DNA of 35,270 nt from an uncultured Pelagibacteraceae bacterium. Its GTDB lineage: Bacteria > Pseudomonadota > Alphaproteobacteria > Pelagibacterales > Pelagibacteraceae. The notes under the pieces were generated by a model, which was not told where the DNA came from, searched no databases, and worked only from the letters and a program-made list of their open reading frames with translations. The position numbers and the translations under genes were made by a program. Below are positions 27,177 to 35,270 of the stretch, in pieces (within the stretch, counting starts at the first letter, position 1; each line of letters starts with the position of its first letter). The DNA is taken from NCBI GenBank assembly GCA_902552705.1, contig CACDHZ010000010.1:1-35270 (forward strand). Reading direction: 5' to 3'.

Positions 27177-28457
27177 TTACTTACCAAATTTGGTTTTTTT
27201 AATTAATTGTTCGTATTGTGAACTCATTAACCTAGTTTGAATTTGAGTAACTGTATCAATTGCAACTACTACTACAATTAAAATAGATGTTCCTCCTAAA
27301 TAAAATGGTATTGGATAATTTGCTATTAAGAACTCTGGCATCAAACATACCAGTGTTAAATAAAGTGCACCAATCGTTGTAAGTCTAATAATAATTTTTT
27401 CTATATATATAGCAGTATTTTCACCAGGTCTAATTCCTGGTACAAAACCGCCGTACTTTCTTAAATTATCGGCTGTCTCAGTTGGATTAAATGTTATTGA
27501 TGTATAAAAAAAAGTAAAAAAAATTATTCCTGAAGCATACAATAACATGTAAAGCGGTTGACCTTGTGTAAAAAATGAACTTATGTTTAAAAATGTATCA
27601 TTATTTGAAAAACTGAAATTAGAAAAAGTCACAGGTAACAATAATAATGCTGAGGCGAAAATTGCTGGTATTACTCCTGCTTGATTGATTTTTAATGGTA
27701 AATGTGATGACTCGCCACCATACATCTTATTTCCCATTTGTCTTTTAGGATAATTAATAAGAATTTTTCTTAATGCTCTTTCCATAAAAACAATAAATAT
27801 TATTGTTGCTACTAGTAATACAAAAATTCCTATAATCATGATCGTAGATACAGCGCCTGTTCTACCTAATTCAAAAGTAGTAACTAACGCTCGAGGGATT
27901 TCAGCAACTATTCCTGCGAAAATAATTAAAGAAATACCATTACCTATACCTCTTTGGGTTATTTGTTCACCAAGCCACATTAAAAATATTGTACCTGTCA
28001 CAATAGTTGAAACAGTAGTTATTTTAAAAAATAAGCCAGGATTAATTACAAGGTTTGGTGAAGACTCTAAACCAACTGATAAACCATAACCTTGGACAGT
28101 CGCTAATAAAACTGTTCCATATCTTGTTATCTGTGTAATCTTTGCTCTGCCTGTTTCTCCTTGTGCTTTTAAATTTTTAAAATAATCTGATACACCTGTT
28201 AACAATTGAACAATAATAGATGATGAAATATAAGGCATTATCCCCAAAGCGAAAATTGCCATTCTACTTACAGCGCCTCCAGCAAAAACGTTAAACATTC
28301 CAAGTAATCCTTTCTGATTACCGCTCATCATTATTTGTAATTGCTCAGGATTTATTCCTGGAAGAGGAACAAAAGTACCAAATCTATAAACTGCTAAAAT
28401 AAATATTGTAAAAAGAATTCTATTTTTGAGATCGCTAGTCTGAGAGGAAGAACTCAT
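27177..28457 (-). CDS. secY: Preprotein translocase subunit SecY
   Basis: The 426-residue protein has ten predicted membrane helices and typical SecY signatures: VYRFGTFVPLPGIN near residues 18-31, the plug region with GLLGMFNVFAGGA, PYISSSIIVQLL near 75-86, and the cytoplasmic loops with QITQRGIGNGISLII and KYGGFVPGIRPG. It forms the channel through which the Sec system exports or inserts proteins at the inner membrane. The N-terminal cytoplasmic tail is short compared with E. coli. It follows rplO in the spc block by six bases. Confidence 0.97.
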   Translation of the reverse strand: MSSSSQTSDLKNRILFTIFILAVYRFGTFVPLPGINPEQLQIMMSGNQKGLLGMFNVFAGGAVSRMAIFALGIMPYISSSIIVQLLTGVSDYFKNLKAQGETGRAKITQITRYGTVLLATVQGYGLSVGLESSPNLVINPGLFFKITTVSTIVTGTIFLMWLGEQITQRGIGNGISLIIFAGIVAEIPRALVTTFELGRTGAVSTIMIIGIFVLLVATIIFIVFMERALRKILINYPKRQMGNKMYGGESSHLPLKINQAGVIPAIFASALLLLPVTFSNFSFSNNDTFLNISSFFTQGQPLYMLLYASGIIFFTFFYTSITFNPTETADNLRKYGGFVPGIRPGENTAIYIEKIIIRLTTIGALYLTLVCLMPEFLIANYPIPFYLGGTSILIVVVVAIDTVTQIQTRLMSSQYEQLIKKTKFGK

Positions 28458-28463
28458 AAAAAA

Positions 28464-28919
28464 TTAATTATTTTCTAATTTTACTGAACCACCAACTTTA
28501 GTTAATTTTTCTTGGGCAGATTTTGATATTAAATCAGCCTCAATATTCACTTTATCTTTTATTTCACCAGTACCCAGTATTTTTAATTTTTGTGAATTTT
28601 TATTAATCAATTTTAATTTTTTTAGTAACTCAGTATTTATTGTTTCGCCAGATTTAATAGTTTTTTTATCAATAAATGATTGAATCTTATTTAAGTTCAT
28701 TATCGCAATATTTAGTTTTCCAAAATAATTAAATCCTCTTTTTGGCAATCGTCTATAAAGCGGCATCTGACCCCCTTCAAAAGAATTTATAGCAACTCCA
28801 GATCGAGATTTTTGACCTTTTACACCACGACCAGAAGTTTTACCTTTGCCAGATCCAATTCCTCTACCTACTCTAATTTTTTTTTTTTTAATTTTTCCTG
28901 TTGTATTAAGTGTGCTCAT
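28464..28919 (-). CDS. rplO: 50S ribosomal protein L15
   Basis: A 151-residue uL15. The glycine/arginine-rich N-terminus (GRGIGSGKGKTSGRG near residues 18-32), the GFEGGQMPL-like segment (here NSFEGGQMPLYRRLPKRGF) and a folded C-terminal domain that ends near SKSAQEKLTKVGG are present. It threads into 23S rRNA during large-subunit assembly. Its ATG shares a base with the rpsE stop, so there is no room for rpmD, which normally lies between the two genes. Confidence 0.96.
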   Translation of the reverse strand: MSTLNTTGKIKKKKIRVGRGIGSGKGKTSGRGVKGQKSRSGVAINSFEGGQMPLYRRLPKRGFNYFGKLNIAIMNLNKIQSFIDKKTIKSGETINTELLKKLKLINKNSQKLKILGTGEIKDKVNIEADLISKSAQEKLTKVGGSVKLENN

Positions 28920-29431
28920 TATCCTCTTTTTTCAATTATATCAGAAATTTTTTTATTTCTTATTGTTGAGATATATTTTGGTGAATTTTGTTTTGATAAT
29001 GCTTTCATAGTTGCTCTAATCATATTATGTGGGTTAGATGTCCCCATTGATTTAGCAACTATATCTTTAATTCCTAAAACTTCACAAACAGCTCTTACTG
29101 GGCCACCAGCAATAATTCCCGTTCCCTTAGAGGCAGATCTTAAAATAATTTTTCCTGCCCCATCTTTTGCATAAACATCATGATGAATTGTTCTACCTTC
29201 ACGTAATGGAATATGTATTAATCTTCTTCTAGCTGTTTCATTAGCTTTTTTGATTGCATCAGGCACTTGTTTTGCTTTAGCATGAGCTATTCCTATTTTT
29301 CCTGCTTGATTACCAACTACAACAAGCGCAGAGAATCCAAACCTTCGACCACCTTTTACTACTTTAGTAATTCTATTAATGTGGACTAGTTTTTCTAAAA
29401 TATCGTCGTTTTTTTTATCTTTTATTTCCAT
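28919..29431 (-). CDS. rpsE: 30S ribosomal protein S5
   Basis: The 170-residue uS5 has the N-terminal dsRNA-binding-type domain (KVVKGGRRFGFSALVVVG around residues 24-41) and the C-terminal domain with GTGIIAGGPVRAV and MGTSNPHNMIRAT. S5 takes part in decoding accuracy and mRNA unwinding at the entry pore. It comes two bases after rplR and overlaps the start of rplO by one base. Confidence 0.97.
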   Translation of the reverse strand: MEIKDKKNDDILEKLVHINRITKVVKGGRRFGFSALVVVGNQAGKIGIAHAKAKQVPDAIKKANETARRRLIHIPLREGRTIHHDVYAKDGAGKIILRSASKGTGIIAGGPVRAVCEVLGIKDIVAKSMGTSNPHNMIRATMKALSKQNSPKYISTIRNKKISDIIEKRG

Positions 29432-29433
29432 GA

Positions 29434-29796
29434 TTAAAATTCCATCCCATTTTTACGTAATGTTTCAGCAAATGCTTTAACTCTACCATGATATTTATAA
29501 ATACCTCTATCAAAATATATTTTTGTAATTTTTTTTTCTTGAGCTTTTTTTGCTAATTTTTCAGCAACAACTTTAGATAATTCTGTTTTATTTGTTTTTT
29601 TCATAGATTTTATATCCTTTTCAATTGAAGAACACGAAATAAGAGTGATATTTTTTGTATCATCAATGATTTGTGCTGAAATATTATTTGAAGATCTAGA
29701 TATACTTAATCTCAATCTATCGAAAGAAGATACTTTTTTTCCTTTATTTCTTACTCTAAATCTTTTTCTATCTACAGACTTTAATTTCAATTTCAT
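29434..29796 (-). CDS. rplR: 50S ribosomal protein L18
   Basis: A 120-residue uL18 with the basic N-terminus ([11 protein letters not shown]), the [17 protein letters not shown] strand pair and the family's closing [19 protein letters not shown] segment. It binds 5S rRNA together with L5. It overlaps rplF by one base, and its order rplF-rplR-rpsE is canonical. Confidence 0.97.
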   Translation of the reverse strand: MKLKLKSVDRKRFRVRNKGKKVSSFDRLRLSISRSSNNISAQIIDDTKNITLISCSSIEKDIKSMKKTNKTELSKVVAEKLAKKAQEKKITKIYFDRGIYKYHGRVKAFAETLRKNGMEF

Positions 29797-30335
29797 TATT
29801 TTTTCTTTCCTTCTTTTTTAAGAACATATTGCCCTTGTTCTCTAACACCTTTACCTTTATATGGCTCTATTTTTCTAAACGTTTTAATTTTTGAAGCTAC
29901 AGTTCCTACTTGTTGTTTATCGAAACCAGTTATTTTTAAAATGGTTTGTTTTTCTACTGTAATTTTTATTCCCTCTGGAATATCAAAATTAATATCATGG
30001 CTATATCCAAGTTGTAAATTTAATTGTTTTCCTTTTAAAGCTGCCCTGTATCCTACGCCTACTAATTCTAGTGTTTTTTCGTAACCTTTGCTCGATCCAA
30101 TTACAGCATTATTGATTAAGCTTCTATTCATACCCCATAATCTTTTTGAATTTTCGTTTATCTTATTAGGTTTAATTGATATTGTCTTACCTTCAACAAT
30201 ATCAACTTTAAACATTTCTAAATCGATATTTAATGATTTTTTTCCTAGAGGTCCCTCTATATTTAATACATTACCAGATAGTACTGCTTTCACTTTTTCT
30301 GGAATTGAAATATTTATTTTACCAATTTTAGACAT
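29796..30335 (-). CDS. rplF: 50S ribosomal protein L6
   Basis: The 179-residue uL6 has two tandem alpha/beta domains. The second ends with the conserved [16 protein letters not shown] motif (here [17 protein letters not shown]), close to the sarcin-ricin loop and elongation-factor site. It overlaps rpsH by one base at its start and rplR at its end. Confidence 0.97.
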   Translation of the reverse strand: MSKIGKINISIPEKVKAVLSGNVLNIEGPLGKKSLNIDLEMFKVDIVEGKTISIKPNKINENSKRLWGMNRSLINNAVIGSSKGYEKTLELVGVGYRAALKGKQLNLQLGYSHDINFDIPEGIKITVEKQTILKITGFDKQQVGTVASKIKTFRKIEPYKGKGVREQGQYVLKKEGKKK

Positions 30336-30730
30336 TAAAATACCTTACAAATTATTTCGCCACCAACTTTTTGTTTTCTTGCATCAACATCTGTCATCAC
30401 GCCTTTAGGTGTTGACACTATTGCTATTCCAAGTCCACCATTAATTTTTGGTAAACTTTGTGCACTTGAAAAAATTCTTCTTCCAGGTTTTGATATTCTC
30501 TCAAATGTACTAATAACAGGATTACCTGAATGATATTTTAGATCTATTGATAGGATAGATTTATTTGTTTCATTTTCAATTTTATAATCTTTTATAAAAC
30601 CTTCACTTTTTAAAATATCAGCAATCTTTACCTTAAAATTTGAAGATGGTAATGCTACCTTTTTGTGATTTCTCATCTGAGCATTTTTAATTCTTGCTAT
30701 CATATCACCTATTGGATCACTTAAACTCAT
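30335..30730 (-). CDS. rpsH: 30S ribosomal protein S8
   Basis: A 131-residue uS8 starting MSLSDPIGDMIARIKNA, with the RISKPGRRIF segment and the C-terminal GLGIAIVSTPKGVMTD motif. It binds helix 21 of 16S rRNA early in assembly. In E. coli it is the spc-operon autoregulator; no matching mRNA site was looked for here beyond a quick scan. It follows rpsN by ten bases. Confidence 0.97.
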   Translation of the reverse strand: MSLSDPIGDMIARIKNAQMRNHKKVALPSSNFKVKIADILKSEGFIKDYKIENETNKSILSIDLKYHSGNPVISTFERISKPGRRIFSSAQSLPKINGGLGIAIVSTPKGVMTDVDARKQKVGGEIICKVF

Positions 30731-30740
30731 ATTTTCCTTT

Positions 30741-31046
30741 CTACCAACTTGACTTAGTCATGCCTGGTATTAATCCAGATAAGCCTAAGTCCCTTAATGC
30801 TATTCTTGATATTTTTAATTTTCTGTAAACCCCATGTGGCCTTCCAGTAATTTGACATCTATTCATAACTCTATTTTTTGCAGAGTTTCTAGGTAATTTA
30901 GAAAGTTTTTGCTGAGCTTTAAACCTTTCTTCTAATGGAATACTTTTGTTCATAATAATTTTTTTTAAAGCTTTTCTTTTTTTAAAATATCTATTTGATA
31001 ATTTTATTCTTCTATTATTTTTATTAATTGCACTTGCTTTAGCCAT
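30741..31046 (-). CDS. rpsN: 30S ribosomal protein S14 (zinc-free long form)
   Basis: The 101-residue uS14 is the long, cysteine-poor type: it lacks the CxxC pairs of the zinc-binding paralogue and keeps LPRNSAKNRVMNRC, TGRPHGVYRK and the C-terminal GLIPGMTKSSW. It helps shape the head of the small subunit. A single long-form copy fits alphaproteobacteria. Confidence 0.96.
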   Translation of the reverse strand: MAKASAINKNNRRIKLSNRYFKKRKALKKIIMNKSIPLEERFKAQQKLSKLPRNSAKNRVMNRCQITGRPHGVYRKLKISRIALRDLGLSGLIPGMTKSSW

Positions 31047-31048
31047 TT

Positions 31049-31603
31049 TTAGTTTTCTCCTTTCTTAATAAATGGAAAATTTAACTTTTCTAGAAGAGCA
31101 AAACTATGCTCTTTATTTTTAGACGAAATTACTATTACAATATCTAAGCCTCTTATTTTATCTATTCTATCAAAATTAACTTCAGGAAAAATAATATGTT
31201 CTTTTATTCCAAAAGTATAATTTCCAAATTTATCAAAACCTTTTGATGATAAACCTCTAAAATCTTTAATTCTCGGTAAAGCTATATTCACCAATCTATC
31301 GATGAATTCGTACATTTTATTACCTCTTAATGTTACTTTTAATCCAGCATTTGCTCCTTTTCTTGTTTTAAAATTAGCAACAGATTTTTTAAACTTTGTA
31401 ACAACTGGTTTTTGACCAGCAATTTTTCCCAAATCCTCCTCGGTAGATTTAAGAATTTTTGAGTCGGTACCATCTAAACCTAAGCCCATGTTGATTACTA
31501 CTTTTTCTATTTTTGGACCCATGTAAAGATTTTTAAAACCCAACTTTTCTTTTAATGCTGGCTGAATTTCTTTATAATAAAGTTCTTTTAATCTAGGAGT
31601 CAT
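31049..31603 (-). CDS. rplE: 50S ribosomal protein L5
   Basis: A 184-residue uL5 with the N-terminal LKELYYKEI segment, the KVVINMGLG motif near residues 50-58, VTLRGNKMYEFIDRL and the FPEVNFDRIDKIRGLDI region. It binds 5S rRNA and contacts P-site tRNA. It overlaps rplX by one base. Confidence 0.97.
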   Translation of the reverse strand: MTPRLKELYYKEIQPALKEKLGFKNLYMGPKIEKVVINMGLGLDGTDSKILKSTEEDLGKIAGQKPVVTKFKKSVANFKTRKGANAGLKVTLRGNKMYEFIDRLVNIALPRIKDFRGLSSKGFDKFGNYTFGIKEHIIFPEVNFDRIDKIRGLDIVIVISSKNKEHSFALLEKLNFPFIKKGEN

Positions 31604-31851
31604 TATTTTTTAGCCTCTGTCTTTTTTGTTTTTTTTTTAACATCAACAAGAGCAAGGTTTGAAAGATGAATAAAACTTTCCTTAGATACTATTCCGCCTT
31701 TTTTTTCTTTTGTTGTTTTAACGTGTTTTTTCACAATATTGACTCCCTGAACTTTCGCTCTATTGTTAGATTTATCAATTTCAATAACTTCTCCCTCTTT
31801 CTTTTTATCTCTACCAGCTAATATTTTTACTTTTAAACCCTTTTTTATCAT
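31603..31851 (-). CDS. rplX: 50S ribosomal protein L24, shortened
   Basis: The KOW domain of uL24 is present ([19 protein letters not shown] at residues 7-25 and [10 protein letters not shown]). At 82 residues the protein is about 20 shorter than the E. coli one. The usual C-terminal part is reduced to a lysine-rich tail after the [18 protein letters not shown] segment. L24 nucleates large-subunit folding from the tunnel-exit side. No frameshift is evident, because the stop is followed in the correct register by the rplE ATG, so the shortening looks genuine. Confidence 0.94.
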   Translation of the reverse strand: MIKKGLKVKILAGRDKKKEGEVIEIDKSNNRAKVQGVNIVKKHVKTTKEKKGGIVSKESFIHLSNLALVDVKKKTKKTEAKK

Positions 31852-32220
31852 CTATAAAACCTCTGGAGCTAATGAAATTATTTTCATTTGTCCTCTATTT
31901 CTTAATTCTCTTGTTACGGGGCCAAAAATTCTTGTTCCAACTGGCTCACCTTTATCATCAACTAAAACAGCAGCATTATTATCAAATCTAACTTTTGAGC
32001 CGTCATCTCTATGTATTCCTTTTTTTACTCTAACTACAACAGCTTTGTGAACACTTCCTTTTTTAACTTTTCCCTTTGGAATAGCTTCCTTTACTGCAAT
32101 AACAATTGTATCTCCAATACTTGCATATCTTCTTTTAGAGCCTCCTAAAACTTTAATGCATTCAATTTTTTTTGCTCCTGTATTATCAGCAACTAATAAT
32201 TCTGTCTGTACTTGTATCAT
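31852..32220 (-). CDS. rplN: 50S ribosomal protein L14
   Basis: A 122-residue uL14, full length, with [17 protein letters not shown] at the start, [13 protein letters not shown], and the [11 protein letters not shown] motif near the end. It lies at the subunit interface and binds 16S and 23S rRNA bridge regions. It overlaps rpsQ by four bases and abuts rplX. Confidence 0.97.
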   Translation of the reverse strand: MIQVQTELLVADNTGAKKIECIKVLGGSKRRYASIGDTIVIAVKEAIPKGKVKKGSVHKAVVVRVKKGIHRDDGSKVRFDNNAAVLVDDKGEPVGTRIFGPVTRELRNRGQMKIISLAPEVL

Positions 32221-32453
32221 TTTATGCCATCCATTACTTGAAATTTCTTATTTTTTGAAAAAGGCTTGCACTCAATAATGGAAACTGAGTCACCTATTTT
32301 AAATTTATTATTTTCATCATGTGCATTGTACTTTTTTTTAACTTTAACAACTTTTTTAAGAATAGGATGTGAATACTTTCTTTCTACAGATACAGTTATA
32401 GTTTTATTAGCTTTGTCACTAGTAACTATTCCTTTTAATATTTTTTTAGGCAT
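32217..32453 (-). CDS. rpsQ: 30S ribosomal protein S17
   Basis: A 78-residue uS17 (OB fold) with [20 protein letters not shown] at the start and [16 protein letters not shown] near the end. It binds 16S rRNA early in assembly. Its ATG lies inside the rpmC stop region (eight-base overlap, ATGCCTAA), and it overlaps rplN by four bases. Confidence 0.96.
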   Translation of the reverse strand: MPKKILKGIVTSDKANKTITVSVERKYSHPILKKVVKVKKKYNAHDENNKFKIGDSVSIIECKPFSKNKKFQVMDGIK

Positions 32454-32637
32454 TTAATTTTCTCTTTAGTTCAGTTTTTAATCTTGCAATTGTTTTTTTT
32501 GTTTGACCAATTTTTGCAGGATTTGTAATTTGTGAATTAATTTTTTGAAATCTAAAATTAAATAAATCTTTTTTAAGTTTATCTATATTTTTAGATACTT
32601 GATCTTTAGATAATTTCTTAATTTCTTGTTTTTTCAT
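32446..32637 (-). CDS. rpmC: 50S ribosomal protein L29
   Basis: A 63-residue two-helix uL29 with the [18 protein letters not shown] segment and a basic C-terminal helix ([14 protein letters not shown]). It surrounds the peptide exit tunnel and helps dock SRP and trigger factor. I start it at the ATG at 32637, one base after the rplP stop. A TTG nine bases upstream would add three residues and overlap rplP, which seems less likely. Confidence 0.94.
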   Translation of the reverse strand: MKKQEIKKLSKDQVSKNIDKLKKDLFNFRFQKINSQITNPAKIGQTKKTIARLKTELKRKLNA

Positions 32638-32638
32638 A

Positions 32639-33049
32639 TTATACAAATCTTCTTATAAATTTAGTTTTAATTGGTAATTTAGCTGATGCTTTATAAAGTG
32701 CTTCTTTTGCTATAACCTCAGAAACACCATCAACTTCAAATAAAATTCTACCAGGTTTAACCCTGCATGCCCAGTATTCAGGAGCGCCTTTACCTTTTCC
32801 CATTCGTACTTCAACAGGTTTTTTAGAAACTGGAATATTGGGAAATATTCTTGTCCAAACACGTCCTTGTCTTTTCATATGTCGAGTTAAAGCAACACGA
32901 GCTGCTTCTATTTGTTTTCCTATAACTCTTTCAGGTGCCATTGCTTTTAGAGCAAACGAACCATAATTTATTGTATTAGCTCTTGAAGCAGTTCCATGAA
33001 TTCTGCCTTTATGAGCTTTTCTAAATTTTGATCTAACTGGTTGCAACAT
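32639..33049 (-). CDS. rplP: 50S ribosomal protein L16
   Basis: A 136-residue uL16, full length, starting [16 protein letters not shown], with [16 protein letters not shown], the [12 protein letters not shown] motif (residues 82-93) and KLPIKTKFI near the end. It organises the A-site tRNA elbow region of the large subunit. It follows rpsC by two bases. Confidence 0.98.
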   Translation of the reverse strand: MLQPVRSKFRKAHKGRIHGTASRANTINYGSFALKAMAPERVIGKQIEAARVALTRHMKRQGRVWTRIFPNIPVSKKPVEVRMGKGKGAPEYWACRVKPGRILFEVDGVSEVIAKEALYKASAKLPIKTKFIRRFV

Positions 33050-33051
33050 AA

Positions 33052-33732
33052 TTATTCTTTACTTTCTTTCGAAGAAACCTTATTTGTTTCTTGGTTAAAT
33101 TCTTTTGCAAATACTTCACCTTTATAAATCCAAATTTTTATTCCAATAATTCCAAAAGTAGTTAATGCTTCAGCTTCAGCATAATCAATATCAGCTCGTA
33201 AAGTATGTGAAGGAATGCTTCCCTCTCTTAACCATTCAGTTCTTGCTATTTCATTTCCTCCAAGTCTACCACTAATTGAAACTTTAATTCCTTTCGCTCC
33301 AAGCCTCAAACAAGATTGCATAGCTCTTTTCATAGCTCTTCGATACGAAATTCTTTTAACAAGTTGTTGAGCAATATTTTCTGCTACTAAAAATGCATTT
33401 GTCTCTGGTTTTTTTACTTCTTTAATATTTAATGTAACATCATTGTTAGTAAATTTTGCTAAATTATTTTTAATTTTATCTATATCACTTCCCTTTTTCC
33501 CAATAACAAAACCTGGTCTTGAAGTATAAATCGTAACAAAACATTTATTTGAAGTTCTCTCTATCATCACCTTAGAAACACCTGAGTTAACTACATTTTT
33601 TTTGATATAATTTCTGATTTTAAAATCCTCAATTAAATAATTTCCAAAATCTTTCTTTTTTGCATACCAAACAGAGTCCCATCCTCTATTTACACCAAGT
33701 CTAAAACCTACTGGATTAACTTTTTGTCCCAT
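33052..33732 (-). CDS. rpsC: 30S ribosomal protein S3
   Basis: A 226-residue uS3 with [16 protein letters not shown] at the start, the KH-domain GKKGSDI motif (near residues 78-84) and the C-terminal [13 protein letters not shown] segment. It forms part of the mRNA entry pore and helicase. The 5' end overlaps rplV by 17 bases, the longest overlap in the ribosomal block. Confidence 0.98.
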   Translation of the reverse strand: MGQKVNPVGFRLGVNRGWDSVWYAKKKDFGNYLIEDFKIRNYIKKNVVNSGVSKVMIERTSNKCFVTIYTSRPGFVIGKKGSDIDKIKNNLAKFTNNDVTLNIKEVKKPETNAFLVAENIAQQLVKRISYRRAMKRAMQSCLRLGAKGIKVSISGRLGGNEIARTEWLREGSIPSHTLRADIDYAEAEALTTFGIIGIKIWIYKGEVFAKEFNQETNKVSSKESKE

Positions 33733-34114
33733 GACTCTCCATTTTTTTTGATTCAGCTAAAATAATTGTAATTGTTGAATAGGGTTTTAAAATAGGTGCA
33801 GCTCTCCCTTTTGCTCTAGCTCTAAATCTTTTCATAATTATTTTTTTTCCACAATATGCCTCTTTGATTATTAAATTATCGATATCATATTGATTATTAT
33901 TTTCCGCATTTGCAACAGCTGATGATACGGTCTTTCTTATTTCTTTAGTTATTCTTTTTTCTGAAAATTGTAAATCTCTTATTGCTACATCAACTTTTTT
34001 TCCTACAATAGCTTTCAAAATAGGATTTAGTTTTCTTACACTAGATCTAATATTATTATTGACAGATCTAACTGTATTTTCTCTATGTTTGTTTATTTTC
34101 TTTTTCTTGCTCAT
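33716..34114 (-). CDS. rplV: 50S ribosomal protein L22
   Basis: A 132-residue uL22 with an N-terminal basic extension of about 20 residues before the usual start (SVRKLNPILKAIVGKKVDVAI). The AVANAENN segment and the RFRARAKGRAAPI hairpin that reaches the exit tunnel are present. Contacts of that loop line the tunnel constriction near macrolide sites. The 17-base overlap with rpsC puts its last codons in the rpsC leader. Confidence 0.96.
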   Translation of the reverse strand: MSKKKKINKHRENTVRSVNNNIRSSVRKLNPILKAIVGKKVDVAIRDLQFSEKRITKEIRKTVSSAVANAENNNQYDIDNLIIKEAYCGKKIIMKRFRARAKGRAAPILKPYSTITIILAESKKMESHGTKS

Positions 34115-34116
34115 AG

Positions 34117-34425
34117 TTATTTTTTATCTTCACTTGCTTCTGGTTTAGCAGCTGCAGCTTTTTTATCAGCAGGTGTATGTCCAAAAAATGTTCTTGTTGG
34201 AGAAAATTCTCCTAACTTGTGTCCAACCATATCTTCAGATATCGTAACTGGTATAAATTTTTTTCCGTTATAAATTAAAAAACTAACTCCAACAAATTCT
34301 GGGATAATTGTAGATTTTCTTGACCATGTTTTTATTGGTATCTTTTTTGGATCAGATTTTTGTTTTTCAGCTTTTTTAATCAAGCTTTCTTCTACAAAAG
34401 GTCCTTTCCACACTGATCTAGACAT
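34117..34425 (-). CDS. rpsS: 30S ribosomal protein S19 with Ala/Lys-rich tail
   Basis: The first 85 or so residues are standard uS19 ([44 protein letters not shown] and [11 protein letters not shown]). The final 20 residues form an Ala/Lys/Glu tail, giving 102 against the usual 92. S19 with S13 contacts A-site tRNA in the head of the small subunit. It overlaps the rplB stop by one base. Confidence 0.97.
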   Translation of the reverse strand: MSRSVWKGPFVEESLIKKAEKQKSDPKKIPIKTWSRKSTIIPEFVGVSFLIYNGKKFIPVTISEDMVGHKLGEFSPTRTFFGHTPADKKAAAAKPEASEDKK

Positions 34426-35270
34426 TATTTTTTCGAATCCTTTCTTTTATTACGTCTTCTGATGATAAATTTATCTGTTCTCTTATTATCTCTAGTTTTT
34501 AAACCTTTTGCAGATTGACCTGTAGGTGAAACTGGATGTCTTCCTCCAGCAGATTTTCCTTCACCACCTCCATGTGGATGATCAACTGGATTTTTAACTA
34601 CTCCTCTGGTATGTGGTCTTCTACCAAGCCATCTTGATCTTCCTGCTTTACCAATCTTAATGTTTTTTTGATCTGCATTAGATAAGACACCAATAGTTGC
34701 CATACATCTAGAATCTATTTTTCTTACTTCTCCTGATGTCATTTTAATTAATGAATAATTACCATCTAGTCCTGTAATTATTACTGATGTTCCTGCTGAT
34801 CTTGCGATTTTTCCTCCTGCACCAGGTCTTAGCTCAACATTATGAATGTTTATCCCAACTGGAATATCTCTCAAAGGCATACAATTTCCAACTTTAATCT
34901 CTTTCTCTGATCCATTTTCAATAGTATCTCCAACTTTAATTTTTTGAGGTGCTAGATAGTAAAAATGTTGTCCATCTTCAAATTTTACTAACATGATGTT
35001 ACAGGATCTATTTGGGTCATATTCAATTCTTTCAACTTTAGCGGTCATATCAATTTTTTTTCTATAAAAATCTACGAGCCTATACATTTTTTTATGTCCA
35101 CCACCCGACATATTTCGAGAAGTTATATGACCATTATTATTTCTTCCACGCATAGAATTTTTAGGTTCAACTAAAGTTTTAAAAGGTTTTCCTTTCCACA
35201 GACCACTTCTATTAACTAATACAGTTCCTCTTGTTGATTTAGTGTATGGTTTAAAAGTTTTTAATGCCAT
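34425..35270 (-). CDS. rplB: 50S ribosomal protein L2
   Basis: The 281-residue uL2 is complete, with its ATG formed by the last three bases of the window. Family features: [15 protein letters not shown] at the start, the SNM(S)GGGHKK-type segment near residue 55, the [22 protein letters not shown] region (residues about 220-241; key His of DHPHGGG) essential to the peptidyl-transferase environment, and a lysine-rich tail. It is the first gene visible of the S10 block; rplW, rplD, rplC and rpsJ would lie beyond the window. Confidence 0.97.
   Translation of the reverse strand: MALKTFKPYTKSTRGTVLVNRSGLWKGKPFKTLVEPKNSMRGRNNNGHITSRNMSGGGHKKMYRLVDFYRKKIDMTAKVERIEYDPNRSCNIMLVKFEDGQHFYYLAPQKIKVGDTIENGSEKEIKVGNCMPLRDIPVGINIHNVELRPGAGGKIARSAGTSVIITGLDGNYSLIKMTSGEVRKIDSRCMATIGVLSNADQKNIKIGKAGRSRWLGRRPHTRGVVKNPVDHPHGGGEGKSAGGRHPVSPTGQSAKGLKTRDNKRTDKFIIRRRNKRKDSKK

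Noticed and set aside
31603..31851. Frameshift as the cause of the short L24
   Set aside because: The stop is in normal register with the following rplE start and a coherent basic tail is present, so no sign of a sequencing or mutational break was seen.
32638..32646. TTG start for rpmC overlapping rplP
   Set aside because: The ATG at 32637 lies one base after the rplP stop and yields a normal-length L29.

Overview
This is a very AT-rich, gene-dense stretch of a bacterial chromosome that most resembles the SAR11 clade (Candidatus Pelagibacter and relatives, Alphaproteobacteria). The assignment is inferred from memory of protein families and gene order. It rests on the low GC and lysine/asparagine-rich proteins, on a heterotetrameric sarcosine oxidase operon, on the alphaproteobacterial order pyrB-pyrC(-like)-plsY-topA, and on near-total coding density. 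By my count only about 430 of 35,270 bases lie outside genes, and the longest intergenic gap is 60 bases. I saw no tRNA, rRNA, CRISPR array, insertion sequence, phage gene or long repeat, and no gene-free stretch above 60 bases.

Layout. Bases 1-3698 (+) hold the end of a sarcosine oxidase operon (soxD tail, soxA, soxG), which demethylates sarcosine to glycine. Bases 3734-5273 (+) hold a secreted PheC-like solute-binding protein and an ABC permease with a lipoprotein-like N-terminus, with no ATPase gene beside them. Bases 5270-11868 (-) form one compact unit: gatC-gatA-gatB (tRNA-dependent amidotransferase), an O-methyltransferase, trhO (tRNA U34 hydroxylation), a MATE exporter and a secreted or anchored SNase-type nuclease. 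Bases 11919-18305 (+) run ruvX-pyrB-pyrC-like-plsY-topA-ridA-like. The dihydroorotase-like protein has lost its metal-binding histidines and is probably a structural partner of PyrB.

Bases 18310-20420 (-) encode galU-ugd, which make UDP-glucose and UDP-glucuronate. panC (+), mgtE (-) and lipB (+) follow as single genes separated by very short shared promoter regions. Bases 23306-35270 (-) are the S10/spc/alpha ribosomal superoperon, read from rplB down to rplQ, with secY and adk inside and rluC at its end. The ribosomal order is canonical except that rpmD (L30) is absent between rpsE and rplO. A strong-looking promoter sits between adk and rpsM.

The window is mainly core housekeeping DNA, and I found no convincing new multi-gene system. 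The points most worth following are the metal-site-less dihydroorotase homologue, the PheC-like binding protein carrying a glutamate at the dehydratase position, the lipobox-bearing permease, the missing rpmD, and several -10 elements placed so close to start codons that the transcripts may be nearly leaderless.
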